Assembly: GCA_942159475.1 (NCBI GenBank)
Contig: OW804097.1
Coordinates: 8,461,685-8,525,684, forward strand
DNA: 64,000 nt
Reading direction: 5' to 3'
From: Sthenelais limicola
Lineage: Eukaryota > Annelida > Polychaeta > Phyllodocida > Sigalionidae
The notes beneath the pieces are model-generated. The model was not told where the DNA came from and searched no databases. It saw only the letters and a program-made list of their open reading frames with translations. This document shows, piece by piece, positions 33,437 to 45,400 of the stretch (position 1 is the first letter of the stretch; each line of letters begins with the position of its first letter). The translations under genes were made by a program, and so were the position numbers.

Positions 33437-36400
33437 GTGAGTAACAGAAAATGTGCTCAACATCTTTATAAAGAAATCTTCTTGCAGACCAGCTTCTGCC
33501 CCCATTATTTGGGTCAGATTTTCAAAGAATATACAATTGGCAGCTGTACACATTTAGTAAATTCTAAAAAATTGGGCTGTAATTTGGTTAATACTAGGTA
33601 AATTCGAGAATATTCAGCATTGCATTGAATCTAGCAATCTGTTTGGTTACGTCCAACTGCATTTTAAACTTTATTTTCGTCTAAAATGTAGGTTATTTGA
33701 GAAGATTGGTGAAGCTGAATTGTACATTTTCTGAAAATCTTACCCATTTAAGATCTTTTCCTCTCTCAAGTTCATTTACTTTGGTAGAACAGAGTTGGAC
33801 TGACAATCCTGACTTTAATGTGTTATGTGTATAGGGCGCGTAAGTAGTCCACCGCGGCGATTTTTTGAGTCACGCTACTGTTGCAGTTTCATGACGTCAT
33901 GTGGACATGTCGCGCGAAAGTCCCATAGCCCCAACGTTACCGCGATATTAAATCTCTGTTCTTTCAACGATCATATAGATTTAGGACTTTCAACTCACAT
34001 ATATCCATCTGTAGAGGCACACGATTTCAACTATAGCCTCCATAATCCTTAAACCTTTACAGGGGCGATGTAAAGAGTGATTATTTATCGCCCCAATGCT
34101 AACTCTATGGAGATTGTTTACTTCCGGTCCACACATCGGTACAACTACGCGACTAATTTTCGTTAATTCGCGCCCCGCCGCCATGACACTTACACACTCT
34201 ATTGGTAGAGAGGGACTGTTGTAATGTGTTCCCAAGATTGGGGCGTGCCTCAGGAACTACTGTAAACGTATTAATGTTCGTGCAGTATTTATTTTCGCGA
34301 TTTTTTGTGACCAACAATTAACATATTTTCCATCTCCACAGGTTGGGCAGCGCGTGCCGGAGTGACCTACTACCCATCTGCTTATAAGATACACAGCTGG
34401 ACACAAGCCGGAGATGCATGTGCGCACATTGGTGGCCACCTCGCCAAGATAACGTCTACTGAGGAACATAAGGAAATACAAGACTTCTTGTAAATATCAC
34501 CACTTGGGTCAGGTTTTCAGAAAATGTACAATTCACCTTCACCAACCGTCTCAAATAGCCCAAATTTTAAGACTGTTTATTAACTATATGGGTCAGATTT
34601 TCAGAAAATGTACAATTGGCAGCTCTACACATTGAGAAAATTCTCCTAAATTAGGCTGAAAAAATTATTAATATGGGGGATATCTGAGTACATTTGGTAT
34701 CGCATTGATTTATAGTATCAGTTCTGTTATGTTAAACAGCATTTTGAAGCTTATTTGTGTCTTAAATGTGGGTTATTCGATAGGATTGGTGAAGGCGAAT
34801 TGTACATTTTCTGAAAATCTGACCCATATCAGTGCGTTTCTTAGATCATCTCATTGAGTATATTTAGCTACTTTACTGGTAGGCTAATTATCCACCCAGA
34901 AATATTGCAAACGTCAATCAGAATTCACTTCCACCAATCCCCTAAAAAACAAATTTCAGACGGAAATAAAGTTAAAAATACAGTTCAACCTAACCAAACA
35001 GATTGCTAGAATCAATCCAACGCCGAATATATTCGGATTTACGTAGTATTGACCAAATTGCAGCTTAATTAAGCATAATTTACTAAATGTGTACAGCTGC
35101 CAATTGTACATTTTCTTGAAATCTGACTGACTTATAAATCTGTACACATAACAAATACCATCAACAAATGTGACTAAAACACCAACAAATTAAAACATCA
35201 ATAAACAAGGATAATAATTCGATAAATATTATTGTAACAGAGTCTCGTGGGACAACAGTGGTATAGATGCATGGCTTGGTGGTAGCGATGAGTTGGAGGA
35301 AGGTACATGGCTGTGGAGGGATGGAACCAGTGTTAATTTCACCCTGACCTCCTCCTCCAGCATGGATGGTGGCCAGTACCTCGTCATGAACAGCACCGGT
35401 CACTGGATGGATGAAGGAGCTGGTATCCACAGAGCTATTTGTCAAATAGTCGAAGGTGAGTGCAGTCTAGGTCCAGAGATGGGAGAGTCCCTTCAAACGA
35501 AGAACCAAACGGCAAAATGTCATTATATTCCCATTGAAACAAAGATTCTTAGGCGAGGGGACAGATTAGCGAAGTAGGCTGACCTACCATTCTTATCTGA
35601 TCTGAGGGTTTGGACCTAGAGTGAGTGGATAATTCCTGGTGACTTTCATATGGATAGGATGTTCGATGTTCGCTGTATAAAGATTCTAAATAATAAAAAA
35701 AAAATGCTTCCTTGTGTAATAAAATCTGATGTGTTCCAGAAAAAGTAGCAGAATTGAAATTTGTCTAAGTGTTTTAGTTATGGGATATCTTTGTTTGAAT
35801 GTTCTGATCTTTGGAGGGTTGAGCATTTATAGTCATCTGAATCTATGTACCAAATTTCAGGACATTGTACCAAATTTCAGGACATTGTATCAAATATATC
35901 CTTGTGTTTTGAAGGCCTTCGTATTTTTTTTCAAAAATAGAAATATCAAAATTAAACCATAGGAATATTTATCTGTGTATGCCTGTACAATGCACCCTGG
36001 GATGGATTCAGATGAAATCTGACATACAAATATTTTGCCACATACAAATATTTTGCCACATTTTTATTTTAATCGAAAATTGCAAGAATGTTTTCACCAA
36101 TATCGGAATTTGTATTTATGATCTATGTAACAAAATGGATGATGTGAAAGATGTAAAACATGTACATAATATACATTGACATTAGAGCACTGATGAGTAT
36201 TCCATGCTGAACATGGCATGTTTTCTATAGATTTTACACTGTACTATTATTCGCATAATCAAGATTCAAAATGGCGGCTATGCAAATTCCCTATTGAACT
36301 TCTTGAGATACAAATCCTGCTGCCTGCTTATCTATAGGATCTACTGAAGCACTGACCAGAGCTGATATCCGGGCTTGTTGGACAGCTAATGGACTCTACT

Positions 36401-39400
36401 TGCCGCAGCCTGGTGAGTACTACACATGAGTTTTTGTATGGCGTGGTACAAGATAGTACCGCATGAGTAGGTGGTCTGGCATGATGGACCCGAGATGATT
36501 CTTTTCCCATGGCACACAAGCCGAGGCGAGTGTGTTATATTGAAAAGAATTGTTGAGGGTCTTTGCAATCCTTTACACCAGACCACCAACGAGATGCGGT
36601 GCTATTTTTACTCCATGGTGGTATTAGATCAATTATAAATTATAATACAAAATCCATTATTTACTTACAAAGTTATGGCCATTCTTCTCTCACTGATGCC
36701 GGCAACGACACAATAGTGTACATCGTAACGTCGCAACGTTAGTAACGCTACTAAGAGTCATTGTCGACGCATTTTCCCATGTGGAAGGAAACCAATCAAA
36801 TGAGTTTAATTTGCACATCATTAGGCCTGCTCATGTGGTACAAAACAATGTACCACACGGTATGTACCACCCGCCTCTACATACAAATACACACTTCACC
36901 ATGGAGTAATGAATATTATTTCACCTCTGGAATGGAGTGCCTATAGACTTTGTATTGACTCGCTATATGCAAGTGAGCAGGAAGAAACAATTCTCATTCC
37001 TCCCTAGGGAAGAAACAGATGACCCAGTTTATTTGTTTGCGTTTTCATTGGTTAATGTTAAAGTAGGTCAGTATTGTCATAGTGACACGTCAGGCCATGA
37101 CGCCACGTCATATGCTAAGCATTGAAACTGCAGAGGCCATCGTTAATGTTATAATGGCCATAAATTTAAGCGTCAAAGGAATTCCTTGCCACACCGTCGA
37201 TGTGTTTCTCTCGCAGTAAGTTACAGTAATTAAAAGCAATGTAATATGTTTAAAATCGTTTTTAAGAGGTCAAATAAATCTCATACTAACCTTGGTCTTG
37301 TCTGTGGGATCTTTCTTCACCTTGTTTCCGGCGTGAGGAATCCCTCGGTGCTACGCTTCAACTCGGTGAAGAAAGATCCCACAGACAGCGGTTAGTTCTA
37401 TATATTTACTCCATGTTGATGTATGTACCACATGCTATTTGTATGGACGGGAGTAGTGTGGTAATTTGCTCCAGTTCAACATGTGTGGTATGACTTCCTT
37501 CTCCAGAGCACATAACCATACAAGGTAAGCATAGCAACGTGGGAGTAAATATAGAACCTTAATTCATTGATTGATGAGAACATCAATCTAAATAGATTGG
37601 GGGGATGTCTGTCAATCATTGATAGCATCTTGGCTCCTCCCATTCTGGATATCAGTGTGAAGAATCTGTTGATTCTGATATCAGCAGATGGGATCAGAAT
37701 CATGCTGGTAATGGCTGGGAGGGGGAGAGGATGGCGTTTAGGTGTGAATTAAAGGGTAGGTCTAACCATATGTGAATTAAAGTAACAATTTGAGAAGTAA
37801 GATGCCTCATATGCAAAGGTGTTTAAGGGACCATTATAATTACATGGAGTGACCAGTCAGATAATTATGGGATAGGGATTTCATGTTTTCTGTCTCCCCT
37901 TCCTCTCCCTCCTACTATCATTCCTACTAGAACTATACAATAAACTGACATCAATCTTCATTTCCCTTGGAAACACAATCTTCTGCATGAACCAGAAATA
38001 AATATATAATAATAAATATATAAAAAATAAATGTAAACTGATTACTGTGAACTTATTCTTACTAATACTACTGTTCGCAGGTACTGTGCGACAGGCCTGC
38101 CCAAGGAACCAGCAGTATTTCTTCCAGAACATAAGAATTGACAAAAGCTGGAATGATGCAAGAGCTTTGTGCCAGCAGGCCGGTGGTGACTTGGCCAAGG
38201 TGACAACAGAGGAGGAACAGAAGATGATGATAAGCTTCAAGTATGTCACATATTCTATTTACCCCCTAGTATTAGATAGACAGAGCCAATATCTCAATGA
38301 CATTTTAATATAACTAATAATGTATTATAATAATATTGTAATATCTTTGTATTGTCTAATGATTGCTGTATAAACATTTATTTTAAATTTCCAATTAGGC
38401 CATTTACATTTAAACAATCATAACAAAAACGCATGTCGACTCTGTCAATGTTTTGTTGCGTTGCCTCCAATAGTTCTAGTATTAACTACCATAATATTAC
38501 AAGTTTACAGTGGGACTATCAGTGATCAATGATAAGATGATAGAAATAGAAAAATGTGTTCCTACTCTTGCAGGACCCTGCAAAGAGCTAACTCATATGT
38601 GATATGGCTTGGTGGGAAGTGGGTAGATGGAGGCCCATGGACCTGGAGTGATAATACTATCCTTACCTGGCCTGCATTCATACCTACTCTTAGTGAGAAT
38701 GTGGCAGAAGATTCCTGCCTCAGGTTGAAGACTGACAACACTTGGACCAATGCAGACTGCTCTGCCATTGGTAAACCCATGTGTGAAAGACCTATGAGTG
38801 AGTCCTTATTAAAGCACTAGACCACAACACTATTTTTCATTTTCAGGAAAATGAGTCATAAATCGTAAAGTGGATATTTTTTAAACTAATTTATTTGAAA
38901 AATATCTGTGTTGGAATATTCTGATTTTTATGGTAGTTAATGCTGCTACTAATATCTATATGTGTACGAAATTTCAAGGCAATGTATCAAATATATCAAT
39001 GAATTTTTAAAGTCATTTTAAGGAGTATATTTAGGTACTTTATTAGTAATTATACATCAGAAATATCAACACCAAGATCAAACATATAACATAGAAACAC
39101 TACTTAGCTTAGATGTATTAGAAATATTGGAAGCTTTTTTTCAAAAATGAAAATATCAAACTAAAAATCTAGAAATACTTACCAGATTAATAAACTGTTT
39201 ACTACCATTAGAATCGGCTTGAGCTGATCTTATTATATTATGATGATATCTCAAAATCCTTTTTATGCGACTAGTTGTGACTCATTTTCCTGAAACACCT
39301 CCAAAAATGATTTCCTCATGTTAATATTAGTTTCAAGAGGAATTGTCATTATTGGTGGATCGTGTTTAATAGCAAGAAGAAAATGAAGATTCATCTGGTT

Positions 39401-42400
39401 GATCATGCTATTCTAGTTTATCATGCCACATTGTTGTCTTCAACCTTTTGACCTTTATTGAAGACACCGAGAGTGAAGTCGCATGTGCCACAAACCATGG
39501 CTGTAACAGTGCATCCTGTGATGAATCCTCGTAAAATCTGCCAAACAAATATTTGGCAAAATTGCAAGAATGTTTTCAACAATATTACAGCTTGTATAAC
39601 TGATTTATATTAACCAAATGCATGATGTGGAAGATCTGGACTTGTGTAATATGGAAACATGTACAATACATAGATATTGAAATTAGATCATTGATGAATA
39701 TTCCATGATGAACAGGGCATGTTTTCCATAGATTTTACACTTTACTCCACGTTGATGTATGTACCACATGCTATGGGTGTGAGTAACGTGGTAATTTGCA
39801 CCAGTTCAACGCATGTGGTATGACTTTCTGTCCCCAGTAAACATAGTCATATAAGGTAAGCATAGCAACGTGGGAGTAAATTTATATAGAACTTAATTCG
39901 AATGTGGTACTAGGGACAATATTGCAATGTCCTTGACGGCCGGCATCGAATCGCCTATGTTTACATAGCACAGCTATTACATAGAACATTTCGAATGATG
40001 CCCGTAAATCGGGTCTCTCGTATAATACAAGGACACATCAAGGGGATCTGCTTTTCCGATGTATTTTCCCCGTAAAACTACGCTATTATCACTGTCTCTG
40101 TACATAAACGATATCGCTCTACAACTTGGACAGAATGAAATGTTTCATACGGCCTTATTTAAAAAAGAACCAAAAAGGTGTTTAAAAGTACCTTCTCATG
40201 GTGTATTCCAAATGGTACCGAATAACTACTTGTGTAGTTGATCAGGCTCATCAGAGCCTGAACAACCCTTGTCAACAAACAATCAACAGCTTTGTGCGAG
40301 AGGGTGGGTGGGGGTGGGGAGGCTATAGATCCTGAGCACAATAATCTTACTATACTAACCAGCCAAACAGTTACATGGTACACCACCTTGCCGATTTACT
40401 TCTGGATGTTTGGGCCACAGAAAACAAACATCTTGGGCAGTGCAATAGTGTCCCTTGTACCTCATTCTCATCAGGTTCTATCTATGTACCATTAGTCCCA
40501 TAATTCCATGTGAATAAAGATTCAAAATGGCGGCTATGCAAGTCCCCTATTAACGTGTACCTGATTATCTGCAGATGCTTCACGGAAGTATGGAGATGTG
40601 TGTTTCTGGTATGACACAACTGCTGCAGGTGGTTCTGGGTTTAACAATGCTGAGCTGCTGTGTGAGGCTGCAGGAGGCAGATTAGCCAAGCTAGACAACT
40701 GGGAGGAGCACAGGTTAATGGTGACAGGCTTGGTGTAAGTACTTCCTAGAATAGAGATTTTTTTTGTTTTTCTTTGACGAATTTTATTCAGGTTGATATG
40801 CTGGCTTTGGCCATTCTTAATGTGGTTCGGGTCATATCAGACATGATTCTGATTTCTGGGGAGTTCACCTGTATAGTTTTGTCGATCGCTGTATCAAATT
40901 TCATGACAATGTATGAAATCTTTTCGTTTTAAATGTCCTCATATGGAGTATATTTAGTTACTTTACTGTTTATTGACCCCCAGAAATATTGCAAACATTT
41001 TTTCAAACGAAACGAAAATATCAAACTTAAATCTAGAAATGTGATGTGTTTCAAGGAAATGATTCATAAGTTGCAAAATTGATGATATTTCTCAAAGTGT
41101 TTTCTTCACAAGATTTCCTTATTGGAATTTTCTGATCTTTACAGGATTTAGGACTAGTAGTCATATAAATCTATGTATCAAATTTCAGGACATTGTATTA
41201 AATATATCCTTGCGTTTTGGCCTTTGTATGGCGTATATATATTTAGTTACTTTACTGGTAATTACCCATCCAGAAACATTGAGAACTTTCTTTTTCAAAA
41301 ATAAAAGATATCAGACTTATAATATAGAAATACTTTTTATGTGTCCTATAGTGTTTACTATCATTGCAATCACCTTGATCTCCTCTTTTCAAATATGGTG
41401 ATATCTCAAAATCTATATTTTGCGACTTATGACTCATTTTCCAAAACCGGATCACATTTTGTAGCAACTTCAGAGGCTTTATTGGAGGGAGAGATCTGTC
41501 CACATTAAAGCATGATTACGTCTGGCGGGATGGTTCCAGTATGACATGGAACAACTGGTATCATAGAGAACCTAACAGCCGGGATGAGGCTTGTCTGATG
41601 GTCAACAATGGCCCAATGCATGACATCCGATGTGGAACATCCCATATGGCATTTTGTGAGAAGGATGGTTAGTACTATTTGTATACTTAGACCCTGCCCA
41701 CACACAGCCGATTTGGCTCCGGATTGCCACCCGATTTTGTCTCCCAATGAATCCTAGGATTTAATTTCCAATCCTGGTTTATGTTATTTCAAAAACCGGA
41801 ATTTGAAATGAAGTCATAGAATTCATCGGGAGACTAAAATCGGGGGACAATCGGGAGCCAAATCGGCTCTGTGTGGGCAGGGCTTTAGATGGAATGCGCC
41901 AATAAGTTAGTTTTTGAGTGAATATCTTTTGCACAAGCAGTAGAAATGTGCACATGGGTGAAGTTGCCAGAAAGTGTCTAATTCACCTTCACCAATTGTC
42001 TCAAATAACCTAAATTTCAGAGGAAAATAAAGTTCAAAATACAATTCAAACTAACCAAACAGATTGCTAGAAACAATGCAATGCCAAATATACACAAATT
42101 TACCAAGTATTATACACACATTAAATATCAGGCACAGACGGCGGTTCATTACTTGTAAAGTGGTAATGGACTAGAACATTACCGAAAAAAACCTATTGCG
42201 CATTGTCATGCCAACCCAAGTTCAATCAGCGGTGCAATTTTGGCGACGCAAGTTTACCAGAGCGAGTGTGTTCTTTGATTGTTTCACCTAGATTATTATA
42301 TCTAGTTATATTCCTCTGGAATGAAAACCAGATATTATGGTGAATTAAATTATTTGTTTAGCACTTGTTGGACGAGTTGACGAAAGGCGTGTAAAAAAAG

Positions 42401-45400
42401 AACAAGATCACAGATCAAGTTCTTTATTTATACGTCTTGATGGGAAAACAATTCCTATAAGTTGATCATTAATTTTGCATGTATAACATGCTTAATTAGA
42501 ATAATGATAACATAATTTTCCATATATTGTTGGAATAGAACTAGAAACAGGTAAAACGATTGAGGAAGAAAGCATCTGCTCTGGCAAACTTGTGTTGCTA
42601 AACTTGCGTTGGCAAACTTGCGTTGGCATGACAATCATCAGTCCAATGCACTAGTCCATTACTGCAGTAACCGCAGTAACCACAGTATTGAACGGCCAAC
42701 AGTGGGTTGATATTGAATGCATATGTATGATAATTATTTAATTAAGCACGTTTTACATGCAAATTAAGGCACGTATAATAATCAACCTATAGGACTTGTT
42801 CTCCTCACAGATGTGTAAATAAAGAAGTGATCTCCAATCTGTGTGTCAACTCGTCCAATAAGTGCTAAGTATTGACCAAATTTGGCCTAATTTGGCAGAA
42901 TGTACTAATTGTGCTGCCAATTGCTGCCAATACATTTTCTGCAAATCTGACCTTAATCATTGCAAGTGGGGAAGCCACAATCAATGATACATGGATAAAG
43001 CAACCAATCACACTCACTCACTCTGTCACTCAGTCAGTGGCTTCAAATATCCTGAAATACATGAATTGATTTTAGTGAGTACGGAGCCTGATAATGGGCG
43101 GAACTTGGTGAAGCGTATGAGACAGGGAGAGGTTGTTTATCAGCCTAAGTTCACTTCTTCCTTCCAAGATGGCAGCACAGAACAAGTGTACCCATGCAAC
43201 TCTTCAGAGAACTACATCCTCTTCCTGCAGCGGGTGGTACGGCTTGGTGCAGGTAGTGGTTCTATATATAATCTCAGTACTAATTTACTAGTACTTATTT
43301 TATGATTATGATTGGGCAGAAACATCCTAAAAAAACAAAACAATTGTAAGCATACAAGAATTACCCCACACTATATTTGTTATCTACTGCAAGCTATGCA
43401 GCCCCCACAGAAAGTGAAAACACTGTACAAAAGTGTATTATGTGCTTTGTTTTATTGTTATTCTATTTTATACTGTTTAAAAACTTATCTGTTATATGAT
43501 AAGCATATGTTATCTTAAGTAGAGGGTCCTGTCTTCTGAAAACTGACTGAGACAGGAGACCCATTCTCCATGTAGGCCATAAGTATGTAATATTAAAATA
43601 CAAGTTTATATATGTGACAGTCTCTGCGCTTTCCAGTCTTCGTTGTCAGGGCAATAAGACTGGAAATCACAGAGACTGTCACATATATACTAATAAACAC
43701 CGATGATAATAAACATTGGATCACAAAAATAGTTTGTTTATGACAAAAAAGTAGCATTTCATAGATATCTAACAATTACTGTGTTTTTTGTAGGTTTCCC
43801 ATAACAGTTGGGAAACCTAGATTGTGCCATATTACTGCTTGCTATAAAATCTGCGCGCTTGTTAAAGGAGGGAATGTGAATCAGTTAAGTCTGTAGCAAG
43901 ACGCTCTAATGACCCCCTAACTTTTAGGGGTCAGGTGATTCCCATTAACATCTTTAGCCTTCGTCTTAGCCTTGGGGTTAAGCTTATCATTGTATGCGGT
44001 GAACTGCAATGCTCAAGGAATATGGCTTTCTGCATAGGACTGAGTTGGGACTGTGACTAGAGCCATTGGTCACATAATGCAGTCCCTTGGTCTGCATGTT
44101 TTTACCCATGCACACATGTATAGCCAGCAAGACATCTGAGTACAAGAGGTTGAGCTCACAGGATGCAATGCTCTATTTACATCACCTTAGGCGGATGTTT
44201 TACTAGTTTTTTGTGGCACAATCTCTGATTGACGTCCTTCAACATCAACTAATGTTCTCCAATGACCATCTCTTGTGACATGAGGTAAGCTCTTTCTGAG
44301 TTTCAAGTTTCTATGATGAACAAGAAATTTTGGTTGTGACCAAGGAAACAACGGTTTCCCCCGAATCCCTTAATTCTATCAGAGGCAAAGTCCTAAGCAA
44401 CCCCCAGCCCCACCCCACCCACATCCTCACTTCGATCCCACCTTCCCTCCCCACACCACGCGGGAAAAAACGTTGTCAAGGACGCGTTACTAACGTGCAA
44501 ATTTGAAGCGCGCCAGGTCTAAATAGACCAACATTATTGCGTTGTCGCCGGCATCAGCATCACTACAGTAGAGTTTTCTTCATATCTTCCTTATTTAGAT
44601 ACAAATGTTGATAAAATTAAATACATTGGGTAGAAAAGCATGCTCTTTCAGAATCTAAACACTTTGGCAATGTATTTCGAATAGAAATAGCGTTTTTTTA
44701 TTACTTCAAGGAGCGTAATTTCCCCGCGATGTGTCAGGTCATCAGAAAATGTACAATTGTTAGCTAAACATTTATTGAATCTTGTTAATTTACTCTGATG
44801 AATATTAATCACTTAATATTAATATTAATGATATACCACTGAGAGTAAGATCCTTACAGGTTATACCAGAGAGCCAAATCATCACATTCCTAACCTGTTT
44901 ATAGATGAAACACCTCTTTCAGCAACATAGAGCAACAGCAAATTCTAATCAATCCATGACATTCTCTCCTCATTAGGTCATTCAGAGACGCGTGGACGCC
45001 ACTGTTGATTTCTACAGAGGTTGGTCTGAGTATAAAGACTTCTTTGGGGACCTGAATGGTAACTTCTGGCTTGGATACGATAACATTCACAACTTGACTT
45101 CTGTCAAAGGCCAATCCATTGATCTAGAGGTAGATACAGTATACTACAGCACATTCAATGTGACCGGAGAAGAACTGAATTATATTCTAACAGCCAATGG
45201 ATATGAAGCGGTCCCTACAATAACAAGAGGTAACTGGTGCACAGTGTATAACTGCAAGAACAATAACAGGCAGGTGGTGCACAGTGTATAACTGCAAGAA
45301 CAATAACAGGCAGGTGGTGCACAGTGTATAACTGCAAGAACAATAACAGGTTGTTTGCTTTGTCCCAACCTGTGTGGTGTTTAAGTACACTACAATATAT

